From Hyphomonadaceae bacterium (GTDB lineage Bacteria; Pseudomonadota; Alphaproteobacteria; Caulobacterales; Hyphomonadaceae), in NCBI GenBank assembly GCA_016714495.1, contig JADKDU010000016.1, forward strand, positions 1-59,961: a DNA stretch of 59,961 nt, given 5' to 3'. The position numbers were made by a program, and so were the translations under genes. A model generated the notes under the pieces. It worked only from the letters and a program-made list of their open reading frames with translations, was not told the DNA's origin and searched no databases. This document shows, in pieces, positions 26,581 to 35,013 of this stretch. Positions within the stretch are counted from its first letter, which is position 1; the number at the start of each line of letters is the position of its first letter.

Positions 26581-29500
26581 ATGCGGAATTTTAATCAGGA
26601 CGCTTCACGCCCCCAAACTCCATGGTTTGGCGCCATGGAGATCAGCGCAGGCACAGTTGCTTCTGCCCTGTGTCTTGCAGGTCTGTCGGCAGGGGTTGTT
26701 TTTCTAAGTCATCAGTTCACGCAGGACGCAGGCCGTGTGGCGTCCATTTGGCCTCTGAATGCGCTCCTGCTTGCGATCATCCTTCGCTGGCCAGGCGCAT
26801 CTCCCGCGGTCGTGATTGCCATCGGCGCCGCCAGTAATGTGGCCGTTGATCTCGCTATGGGCGACACGGTCTTCAACGGCCTGGCCCTTACGCTCGCTAA
26901 CGTCGTCGAAATGGCAGTCTGTATTTATTTCCTCCGCCCCAAGGGCGCGACGTTCGATATCTCACGCCCGCACTCACTTCTTCGCTTCGTATTTATTGCT
27001 GGCGGGATCGCGCCAGCGGCATCCGCCGCAATCGCAGCCTGCGTCCTGACCACTAAGGCTACTTTTTTAGAGACGTTGGGCGTCTGGTTTGCCGCTGACG
27101 CATTAGGGATGCTGATTTTTACGCCAGCCCTTCTGGTAGTCGGTTCTACACGCGCCGAAGGAGTGTTTCCGCGCAGGTCTTTCACGGAGTGGGGACTTGG
27201 CGTCGCCATTCTCGTGACGGTTCTTTTTGCCGTCTTTGGCCAGCGAAGCTATCCACTGCTGTTTCTGGTTTACCCAGTCGTGATTCTCGCGACTTTCCGT
27301 GGCGGACTTACCGCCACGGCGATGTCCATACTTGTAACCGCTTGCGTAGCCATCTGGGCATCCGTTGTTGGCTACGGGCCTACTCAGTTGATCCCTGGGT
27401 CCGAGACCGACCGCGTTCTCGTGCTTCAGGGCTTTTTGGCGGTCATGACCCTAACGTCACTTCCGGTTGCAATGGCGCTGGCCGAACGCGCGCGCGCAAG
27501 CGCGTCGCTGCGTGCGGCAAGAGAAGAAGCTGAGCGTGCAGGAGTTGAAGCACGCGCAAGCGAAAATCGTTATCGAGCGCTAGCTGATTATTCAACCGAC
27601 ATCGTTGTCAGGTTGGGCAAGGGCGGAATTATCTCCTACGCGTCGCCCGCTTGCGGGATCCTCGGCATCACACCCGAACAGGCGGTAGGGCGCTCGACGA
27701 TCGATTTCGCAGCGCCGGAAGATCGCGCGTTCGCCATCAAGACATTGGAAGATCTGTTCAGCGGCGCCGAACCGGATCGGTCAATTCGCAGGGAATTTCG
27801 TGTTCCGCGCACTGATGGAGCCGTCCTCTGGCTGGAAGGTAACCCAAGTATCATTCGCGATGCCGACGGGGCTCCAGTTGAAGTCGTGACCACTTATCGC
27901 GACGTGACGACAAGGCGTCAGCTCGAGGATGAGCTTCGGGACGCCAACCTGGCGGCGCACACCGCAACCGAAGCACCCCGCGCGAGCGAGCACAGATTCC
28001 GAGCCATAGCGGAAACGTCGCGTGACATGGTTGCGCGCATGGACATGAACGGCGTCATTCGTTTTGTCAGTCCCAGTTGTGAAACGGTCATGGGATTTAG
28101 CCAAGAGGAAATGCTGGGCACAACGACCATGGCTCATACCCACCGTGAAGATTTGGAGGACGTGGAGGGCTTTTTTGCGAAACTCATCTCCGACGGCCCG
28201 AACGCACCGCCACGGCCGTACACGTTTCGCGCGCGACGCAAGGATGGCCGGATCATCTGGCTGGAAGGAATTCCCAAAATTCTTTTCGACGAAGCGGGGA
28301 GGCCGAGCGAGATTCAGGACTCGGCTCGCGACGTGACAGCGCGGAAGGAGCTGGAGCAAGCGCTGGCCGAGGCTCGTGTGGCGGCAGAGGCGGCGGCGGA
28401 GGCTAAGGCGGAATTTCTCGCAAATATGAGCCATGAACTGCGGACACCTCTCAACAGCATTATCGGGTTCACGCAACTGCTGGCCGGAAGCGCCGCGCTG
28501 CCGCAAGCCGAGCGAAGGCATGTTGATCTCGTTGCAATGTCGAGCCGCAGCCTGCTGACGGTCGTCAATGACATTCTTGATTTTTCCACTCTGGACGAAG
28601 GCCGTATCCGCCTTGAGCAACGACCGTTTTCGGTCGGCGAGACAATCTGCCGTTGCGTGGACTCGCTCACCTTGCAAGCTGATGCAAAAAACCTTCGACT
28701 GGAAACGCGACTGGACGAAACCCTCGCGCCATATCTGGTGGGCGATGACACGAGACTGACCCAGATTCTCCTGAACCTGATCGGCAATGCCGTAAAATTC
28801 ACGGATCAGGGCAGCGTTGCGATTTCGGTTCACACACTTCCATCCGTTCGGGATTATCAAGCATTCCGGATCACGGTGCGCGATACCGGCATCGGAATTC
28901 CCAGAGATCGTCTGGATCAACTTTTTGTTCGATTCTCGCAGATCGACTCCTCGATCAACAGACGTTTTGGCGGAAGCGGCTTGGGATTAGCGATCACAAA
29001 AGGCCTTGTTGACCTGATGAAGGGGCAGATCGGCGTTGAATCTCTCCTCGGGGAGGGGACGACATTCTGGGTCGAGCTGAATCTGCCTATTGCGCGCTCC
29101 ACGGAGATCCCAAGACCGCTCGGTGACGCGCCGCCAGCTGTTGTCGCTCCCGGCAAAAAACTGCGGGTCCTTGTTGTGGATGATGTCGACCTCAACCGGG
29201 AACTCGCGGCAGCTTTTCTGGCGACGTCAGGACATCTGGTTGATCTGGCGTCCGATGGGCAGGAGGCGACAGCGCTTGTTCAGACTCAACACTACGACAT
29301 CGTCTTTATGGACGTGCAGATGCCTCGCATGGACGGGCTGACGGCAACTCGCCTGATTCGCGCGATCCCTAACCGTAGCAACCTTCCCATTGTCGCCATG
29401 ACAGCTCAGGCGTTGCCGGACCAGATCGCGGCGTGCCGGGAAGCCGGAATGGACGACTACCTACCCAAGCCGATCACCGCGGAAAGCCTCCCGGTCATGA

Positions 29501-29832
29501 TCACCAAATGGGCGCAAGCGAGGACCGACGCCAAATCGGACGCGTCAGGTCAACTGGATGTAATGGCCTCGTTGCGCAGTCGGTTTCTTCTCCGCAGTCG
29601 CGACGATTTGCAACGAATGAACGAGCTAGTCGCGAGCGAAGAGGGCGTGGTCTCGCAGGAGTTGTTCGCCCTGGTTCATCGCTTTGCGGGAACTGCTGGG
29701 ACGTTTGGCTATGTCGAAGCCGGCCAGGCGGCGCAAGTGATCGAAAGCGCGATATCGGCGGGAAGAGCCCCAGATTCTCAAAGCTTCGAACCGCTGCTCA
29801 GGGCCGTCGAGAGCATGGTCCGCGCAGCATAG
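26581..29832 (+). CDS. Membrane hybrid histidine kinase (MASE1-PAS-PAS-HisKA-HATPase-REC-Hpt)
   Basis: 1083 residues from ATG 26581; a GTG at 26503 and an ATG at 26635 are alternatives, none with a clear ribosome site. About eight N-terminal helices form a MASE1 sensor (SIWPLNALLLAIILRWPGAS). Then come two PAS domains (YASPACGILGITPEQAVGR; FVSPSCETVMGFSQEEMLG), HisKA (FLANMSHELRTPLNSIIGF), HATPase (NLIGNAVKFT, DTGIGIP, GSGLGLAI), a receiver (LVVDDVDLN, VFMDVQMPRMDG, YLPKPI) and a C-terminal Hpt-like domain (LVHRFAGTAGTFGY). Inferred: a full internal His-Asp-His relay feeding the regulator downstream. Confidence 0.92.
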   Translation: MRNFNQDASRPQTPWFGAMEISAGTVASALCLAGLSAGVVFLSHQFTQDAGRVASIWPLNALLLAIILRWPGASPAVVIAIGAASNVAVDLAMGDTVFNGLALTLANVVEMAVCIYFLRPKGATFDISRPHSLLRFVFIAGGIAPAASAAIAACVLTTKATFLETLGVWFAADALGMLIFTPALLVVGSTRAEGVFPRRSFTEWGLGVAILVTVLFAVFGQRSYPLLFLVYPVVILATFRGGLTATAMSILVTACVAIWASVVGYGPTQLIPGSETDRVLVLQGFLAVMTLTSLPVAMALAERARASASLRAAREEAERAGVEARASENRYRALADYSTDIVVRLGKGGIISYASPACGILGITPEQAVGRSTIDFAAPEDRAFAIKTLEDLFSGAEPDRSIRREFRVPRTDGAVLWLEGNPSIIRDADGAPVEVVTTYRDVTTRRQLEDELRDANLAAHTATEAPRASEHRFRAIAETSRDMVARMDMNGVIRFVSPSCETVMGFSQEEMLGTTTMAHTHREDLEDVEGFFAKLISDGPNAPPRPYTFRARRKDGRIIWLEGIPKILFDEAGRPSEIQDSARDVTARKELEQALAEARVAAEAAAEAKAEFLANMSHELRTPLNSIIGFTQLLAGSAALPQAERRHVDLVAMSSRSLLTVVNDILDFSTLDEGRIRLEQRPFSVGETICRCVDSLTLQADAKNLRLETRLDETLAPYLVGDDTRLTQILLNLIGNAVKFTDQGSVAISVHTLPSVRDYQAFRITVRDTGIGIPRDRLDQLFVRFSQIDSSINRRFGGSGLGLAITKGLVDLMKGQIGVESLLGEGTTFWVELNLPIARSTEIPRPLGDAPPAVVAPGKKLRVLVVDDVDLNRELAAAFLATSGHLVDLASDGQEATALVQTQHYDIVFMDVQMPRMDGLTATRLIRAIPNRSNLPIVAMTAQALPDQIAACREAGMDDYLPKPITAESLPVMITKWAQARTDAKSDASGQLDVMASLRSRFLLRSRDDLQRMNELVASEEGVVSQELFALVHRFAGTAGTFGYVEAGQAAQVIESAISAGRAPDSQSFEPLLRAVESMVRAA

Positions 29833-29847
29833 CTCCTAACGACGAAC

Positions 29848-29876
29848 GCCGGCCGCATCACGATGGTGCGGCCGGC
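29848..29876 (+). terminator. 10-bp perfect GC hairpin between kinase and regulator genes
   Basis: GCCGGCCGCA (29848-29857) and TGCGGCCGGC (29867-29876) with a nine-base loop, starting 16 bp after the kinase stop. No T run follows. It may reduce or time read-through into the OmpR-type gene. It also covers the GTG at 29863, arguing against that codon as the start of the next gene. Confidence 0.5.
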
Positions 29877-30030
29877 GACGCGGCGTTTCCCCGACGATAA
29901 CTCGTACTCAACAAAGACGACGCTGGGTTGGCCGGGGCTAGGGGCTGATTGGCCATCCCGAGCGTTGTCTGTCGCCAATCTGACGCGCTATGCTCGCAAA
30001 CGCCTCTCAGCCCGTCGTTGGGATCAAAAT

Positions 30031-30699
30031 TTGAATGGATCCATCCTAGTTGCCGAAGACGATGACCTGCTGAGGGCGTTTATCCTCGCGGGACTCAAAC
30101 AGGACACGTTCTTAGCTTACGGCGTGAGCAACGGTGAAGAGGCGCTGCAGCTCGCCCTCACACGTGATTTCGACTTGCTGGTACTTGATCGGAATCTTCC
30201 AGGCCTGGACGGTTTGAGTGTTCTCAAGATGCTCCGTTTGCGAGGGGTTATCGCGCCTGCGATGTTTCTGACCGCTCTCGGCGCGACGGGTGATCGCGTG
30301 CAGGGGCTCGACTCTGGCGCGGACGACTACATGACCAAGCCATTCGCGATCGAGGAGTTTCTTGCCCGGGCGCGAGCGCTGCTCAGACGCCCGAAGCAAC
30401 CGCTGCCCCGGACACTTTCCTTTGGTCGCCTGGTACTGGACCTGACGCGCCATGAAGCGTTGGTCGATGGTCATGGGATCGATTTAACGGCCCAGGATAT
30501 CGTCTTGTTGTCCGTTTTCCTGAAAGCACCAGCGCGCGTATTCAGTCGCGAATCGCTGCTCGACCAAATGGGCGGCGACGAAATTGCTCCTGCGGCCGTC
30601 GAGCATGCGATTAGTCGCCTCAGAAGAAAACTTGATGCAGCCGGCGTGCGCGATGTCATCAAGACAGTTCGGGGCGCCGGGTACCGCTTGAACGGCTGA
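30031..30699 (+). CDS. OmpR-family response regulator
   Basis: 222 residues if started at TTG 30031 (NGSILVAEDDD). The open frame reaches back to 29863, but that part is not conserved and includes the hairpin. The receiver is residues 3-118 with Asp in LLVLDRNLPGLDG and Lys in DDYMTKPFAIEEF. The OmpR/PhoB winged helix follows, with LTAQDIVLLSVFLKAPARVF and the C-terminal VIKTVRGAGYRLNG. Inferred: DNA-binding output of the MASE1 hybrid kinase upstream. Exact start uncertain. Confidence 0.88.
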   Translation: MNGSILVAEDDDLLRAFILAGLKQDTFLAYGVSNGEEALQLALTRDFDLLVLDRNLPGLDGLSVLKMLRLRGVIAPAMFLTALGATGDRVQGLDSGADDYMTKPFAIEEFLARARALLRRPKQPLPRTLSFGRLVLDLTRHEALVDGHGIDLTAQDIVLLSVFLKAPARVFSRESLLDQMGGDEIAPAAVEHAISRLRRKLDAAGVRDVIKTVRGAGYRLNG

Positions 30700-31094
30700 C
30701 CGCAACCGCTTCAAAACCCGCGTCTTGGTTGCCAGCCTCATGTTTCCAAGAGTATAGCGGGCCGCTCGCGCGCAAAAAGGTCAAGGTTTTAGAGCCGATA
30801 TTAAGCGCGCTAGCGCCGACGCCAATTTCCAAGGCCGCCAGCGCGTGACCACGGGTTGGCTCCTCAGGATCATCTCGAGGTTTTCGATCGCACTCGCATA
30901 CTGACTTTGAGCTTTCGATCCTTTGGCCTGAGCCCTAGCGGTCATTGAGATCGCGCCGCGTGGATTCTGCGCGCGCGCTCGGAATCTGTCTTGAGCAGGG
31001 CGGCGGCGTAGTTGCTGCAAGCTCGCCGAAAGCCCAGCAAAACCTCACCCAGTTACCCTGACAGTTCTCTCAGTTGAGCTGTCAGCGCGCCGGA
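30700..31094. other. Gap between convergent units with a small hairpin
   Basis: 395 bp between the OmpR-type gene and the PAS sensor, which converge. A 79-codon minus-strand frame (30781-31020) has no recognisable features and no ribosome site. CTGACAG (31058-31064) and CTGTCAG (31079-31085) form a short stem just after the sensor stop, a possible weak terminator for the bcs operon. Confidence 0.45.
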
Positions 31095-32480
31095 TCACTC
31101 GCGGACGGTCAGCGGATCGCGATGGACCAAGGTATGAACCATCACGATCCGGACCGGTTTATCGTCTCGACCGCGGCGCACGCGCGCTCGTTCTTGTACT
31201 TTGATGTAGGCTCCCGACGAGCCGCGTACCCGTAGCATCTGGCTCAGTGTGTCACGCTCGCCATCCTGCAAGCTCTGGTAGCCTTGGCGCGCGGCAGCCT
31301 CGTCATCAGGATGGATTCTGCTCAACCAGTTCGAGATGTCTTCATCAGCGACGGCTGCGCCTTCGGCGAACAGCGTGCGCCAGCCCTCGGAGCTCGAAAG
31401 GCCTGAGTCGCTAATTCGCCATTCGAGGACGCCAGCATCGAGAAGATCGGCCGCGATCTCCGCTCGCGCTACGGCATCGGCGGATGTGTTAGCCCGTCGA
31501 TCGCGTCGTCGCCATTCATTCTGCACGATGGAAACCGCTAGGATCAGCGCCAGCAACATGGGGGCGAATGCAGCGACCAAGACTTGCCAGTTCTCCTGAG
31601 TCAAGCGCCATACATCGACTTTTGCGCCGATGACATGAACCGCCAGCTGTCCGCTTGCGAGCGGCGCAGATGCCATTTCCGAATTGCTCTCGTCCGACTC
31701 GCGGGCGAGTTCGGAAACAGCCATGTCCTCGATCGACTGATGTTCCGCGGGCATTGCTGGAACAACCACGCGCGTTCGCGAGACGTCTGCGCCCGACGCC
31801 AAGATCAGGCGGCCATCCCTGTCGGACAGAAAGGCAAGAGGCGCCTTGGCGGCTGTGTTGCGCGCAAGCACGAGACTGTCGGTGAACACGCTGGCATCAA
31901 GCGCCAAAACCAGCGTGCGCGGAGAAGGCGCGTCCATCGGTATGGCGAGAAGGAGTGCGTTGCGCTCAGGCGCAGGCATGAGACGGGCGCGCTGGTCGAT
32001 GCGGCGTGCGTCTTCAAACCGGAAGGGCGCGATGACCGGGCCGAAGCCCGTTGCATCGACCGCGCCGACATCGAGCTCAACCGACCCGGAAGCGTCAAGA
32101 ATGGTCGCGCCGAGGATCGGTGAGTCAGCCGCAGCTTCCACGATGGCCCGGCGCGCCGCCAGCCGTTCCACGTCTGTCGCGTTTGGGGCAAGTGCTGCGT
32201 CAAGCGCGGCGCGATGCTTGAGGACGCCGGTTTCAGCCCTCGCCAGAATTGCCTCGATCTGCGTGGCGCCATACTGTGCGGCGACCGCGAGCCGGCTCCG
32301 GTCAACCTCGTGCGTCTTCTGTGACATCACGGCGAACAGCGCCACCAAACCGATCGCCAGGCCGATGCCGCCCGCGCGCCGGAGGGCGCCGATCAGCTTC
32401 GGATCGGCAAGATCGCTGACCCGCCGCACAAAAGCTGTTGGCGGCGGCTGCGAGAGTTGCGAGGCGGTGGATGGCTGCAT
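31095..32480 (-). CDS. Membrane sensor with periplasmic domain and C-terminal PAS, no output domain
   Basis: 461 residues from ATG 32480 (MQPSTASQL), five bases after the bcsC-like stop; 32513 is an alternative. Helix at about residues 36-54 (GGIGLAIGLVALFAVM), a periplasmic sensing region of about 250 residues (ILDASGSVELDVGAV; FLSDRDGRLILASGAD), a second helix (VLVAAFAPMLLALILAVSIV), then a PAS fold with IHPDDEAAARQGYQSL. It ends VHRDPLTVRE, resembling the entry to a GGDEF domain (DPLTGL) that is absent. Inferred: signal input to the cellulose operon, perhaps a truncated cyclase. Confidence 0.72.
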   Translation of the reverse strand: MQPSTASQLSQPPPTAFVRRVSDLADPKLIGALRRAGGIGLAIGLVALFAVMSQKTHEVDRSRLAVAAQYGATQIEAILARAETGVLKHRAALDAALAPNATDVERLAARRAIVEAAADSPILGATILDASGSVELDVGAVDATGFGPVIAPFRFEDARRIDQRARLMPAPERNALLLAIPMDAPSPRTLVLALDASVFTDSLVLARNTAAKAPLAFLSDRDGRLILASGADVSRTRVVVPAMPAEHQSIEDMAVSELARESDESNSEMASAPLASGQLAVHVIGAKVDVWRLTQENWQVLVAAFAPMLLALILAVSIVQNEWRRRDRRANTSADAVARAEIAADLLDAGVLEWRISDSGLSSSEGWRTLFAEGAAVADEDISNWLSRIHPDDEAAARQGYQSLQDGERDTLSQMLRVRGSSGAYIKVQERARVRRGRDDKPVRIVMVHTLVHRDPLTVRE

Positions 32481-32484
32481 GGCG

Positions 32485-35013
32485 TCACCAGATCCCGCGG
32501 CCATGGCCGGCAAAGTCGCCGCTTACAACGGATCGCCGGCCTTCCGGCGTGAACCGCAAGGAAAGCCCGAGCTGCACGTCGCTGTAGGCGGTCGAGGCAT
32601 TGGCGGCGGCCCATCCGCCGACCGTCCAGTTCGCGCTGACGCGATAGGCGGCCTCAGCGCGGACCGCGCCAGCGACACTGGAGGACGCGCTTGATGCAAA
32701 CTGCGCGCCCAAAGGATTCTGCAAGGGCAGGACAGGGGCGCTAGATTGCCGCGTCATCTCATAGGCAAGCGATCCATCCAGGCGCAGCATCCAGTCTTGC
32801 ATCTCGGCGGTTTGGAGGTTCAGCGACCAGCCGGCGCGATGGAACTCCTGAGGGCTGAAGTACCCGCCATGGCCCCGCGTCTCGAAGTTGGTGTTCCTTG
32901 CATAGCTGTCGAACTGGTAGAACGGGCCGGTGGCGATGTAGTCAAAACCCGGCGCATCCAGCGTCTGTGCTCCACCGATGTCGATACGCACGCGATCATT
33001 GTTGGCGACGTTCAATCCTGTCAGCCGCGATGCAAGCACGCCGCCCGTAACGCGCACCCCGGGGGCAAGCGCGATGCTGGATCGCGCTTCAAGACCTGTC
33101 TCGATCACGGCGCCCCAGCCTGCGCCTCCCGCCGGATCACGCCGCCCTGCCAGGGAGGTCGCCGAGTCGTCCTTGGGCGTGGCGAAGGCGCGCGCTGCCA
33201 CGGACCACCACGTTGCACGTCTTTCAATGGATGCTTCGGCGACGAGCGGCGCTCCGCCGATTGCGCGGCCTGGCGCCTCGGCGATCTGGACAGACAGTCG
33301 CATGGCGCCTTCCGTGCCTGCGGCGAAATAGGGAAGGGCGTGCTCAGTCCTGCCGCCAAGGGTGGAGTCGAGCGCCAGGCCGGTAACGCCGGCTTCCAGC
33401 AAGAACCCGCCGTAGGCGAAGCCGGTCGAAACACGCACCGCCTGCGCCTCGAACCGCCCATCGCCTGCTGAGTTGCGGGGCAGGCGGGCGGTGGTTGTCT
33501 GCTCGACCCATGGCGCGCCAACACCAGCCAGCCGTTGATGCCGCGATGGCGCCAGGCGTTGCGCTGTCGCAAAGTCCTTCCGCGCGATCGCGGCGTCTGC
33601 CTGCCCATTGACGAGCGCGGGCGCAAGCGGGCCTTGCCCTGCGCTGGCGAGCGTCGTCAACTCGTCGAGGCGATCCTCGCGTGCAGCGGCCAGCACAAGG
33701 CCCTCGGCGCTCTCCGCATCGGCGGACTGGACGTAGAGATCGCGAAACGCGAGTTCCGCCGACCGAGCCTCTCCAAGCTCAAGGCGTGTCCAGGCCTCAC
33801 GCATCCGTGCGGGTCGAGCAACGCCGGCATAAGCCGACGCTTGCTGCGCCCATCCCAATGCGTCTCGGAACCGTCTCGCTTCGAAAGCGCCGGTCGCGCG
33901 GTCAAGCAGTGTTTCTCCAACAATGCGATCGGCATCACTGGAATACCCGACGCCGAGGTCGCGCAGGCGCGCAGCGAACGCCTCGGCCGCGTTCCAGTCC
34001 TTGTGTGCGCGGGCCTGCGCGGCGGCGAGTACAAGGGCGTCCGCAGCGACGGAGATCTGGCGAGTTTGAATATCATCCGGGCGAGTGACGTTGGAATCGA
34101 GCGCGAGAAGCGCCAGCCCCGGTGCGGGATCGTTCAGGCGCAAGCCGGCCAGCGCCTCGCCAAGCCTTGCCTCCTGGTCTGGACCGAGCTTGGCTGCCTC
34201 GTGAAAGAGCGCGCGCGCCAGCGCTGCGTCCGATTCCAGGATCGCCCAGCCGGCGGTGAGGGCAAGATCATGACGGCCGGAGTCGAACGCGAGAATCGCC
34301 GCGTCTGACCAGGCCTTGCCTGCGATCGCCTGCTTTAACTGGGCCTCATGCCGCGCGTCGCGAAGCGTTGCCAGCTCTGCTGGAGCCGGCGGCGAATGGT
34401 TTGGGGCCGTCGCCGTAGCCAGCAGCCGATCCAGGCCGTCAAGATTCAGCTGGCGCGCCGCACGCTCGACGTTCGTGGAGCGCTGTGCTGGCGTGCTGCA
34501 CGTCGCAAACAGGTAGGTGTGAAAGGCAAGAAGCGGCTTCTGCTGTTCGAGGGCGGTGAGCGCTTCGCTACGCAGCCAGATGGCGTAGTCATCTTCGCAT
34601 GCGGGCGCTTCCGGCGCGAGCGCGAGCACCTGTGTCCAGGTCCGGGTGGCGAAGGCATCACGCAGGCCGCTGTCACGCTGGCCCCGGGTGATCGCCGCCA
34701 AAAGCTTGTCATCCGGTCGCCAGGCGGGATAGCGCGTGCGCAGGCTGAGCACCTGGGTTTCCGCCATGTGCCAGTCGCCAGTCGCCAGCGTGTTCCATAT
34801 CGCGCGAAGCGATTCCCTCGCGGGCGAGGCCGGTGCAAGCCTTTGCGGTTGATCCGGCGACCGGGCTGCGTCAGGCGTTTCGTCCGGAATCCCGAGGCGC
34901 GTGACGTTCACCTCCATTACGGCCTGCGCGCCAGCTAGCGGCGCGATTGCGAGAGCAACAGCGACCACGACAAGCTGGCGCAAACCGCGCAGGAAAGGCA
35001 AATGGATCGTCAC
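32485..35013 (-). CDS. BcsC-like cellulose export protein
   Basis: 842 residues. GTG start at 35013 overlaps the bcsB stop (GTGA). The longer frame to 35217 is bcsB shadow. Signal peptide residues 1-30 (VVVAVALAIAPLAGAQA). Residues 40-520 are helical, TPR-like and Ala-rich. From about 560 there is a beta-barrel (VSTGFAYGGFLLEAGVTGL through YSDVQLGLSLRF) like the C-terminal domain of BcsC. Known: BcsC spans periplasm and outer membrane for cellulose export. It is shorter than enterobacterial BcsC, with weakly conserved repeats. Confidence 0.82.
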   Translation of the reverse strand: MTIHLPFLRGLRQLVVVAVALAIAPLAGAQAVMEVNVTRLGIPDETPDAARSPDQPQRLAPASPARESLRAIWNTLATGDWHMAETQVLSLRTRYPAWRPDDKLLAAITRGQRDSGLRDAFATRTWTQVLALAPEAPACEDDYAIWLRSEALTALEQQKPLLAFHTYLFATCSTPAQRSTNVERAARQLNLDGLDRLLATATAPNHSPPAPAELATLRDARHEAQLKQAIAGKAWSDAAILAFDSGRHDLALTAGWAILESDAALARALFHEAAKLGPDQEARLGEALAGLRLNDPAPGLALLALDSNVTRPDDIQTRQISVAADALVLAAAQARAHKDWNAAEAFAARLRDLGVGYSSDADRIVGETLLDRATGAFEARRFRDALGWAQQASAYAGVARPARMREAWTRLELGEARSAELAFRDLYVQSADAESAEGLVLAAAREDRLDELTTLASAGQGPLAPALVNGQADAAIARKDFATAQRLAPSRHQRLAGVGAPWVEQTTTARLPRNSAGDGRFEAQAVRVSTGFAYGGFLLEAGVTGLALDSTLGGRTEHALPYFAAGTEGAMRLSVQIAEAPGRAIGGAPLVAEASIERRATWWSVAARAFATPKDDSATSLAGRRDPAGGAGWGAVIETGLEARSSIALAPGVRVTGGVLASRLTGLNVANNDRVRIDIGGAQTLDAPGFDYIATGPFYQFDSYARNTNFETRGHGGYFSPQEFHRAGWSLNLQTAEMQDWMLRLDGSLAYEMTRQSSAPVLPLQNPLGAQFASSASSSVAGAVRAEAAYRVSANWTVGGWAAANASTAYSDVQLGLSLRFTPEGRRSVVSGDFAGHGRGIW

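Noticed and set aside
30781..31020. Minus-strand 79-codon frame after the OmpR-type regulator
   Set aside because: No start signal or recognisable motif. Possibly a relic, but nothing supports it.
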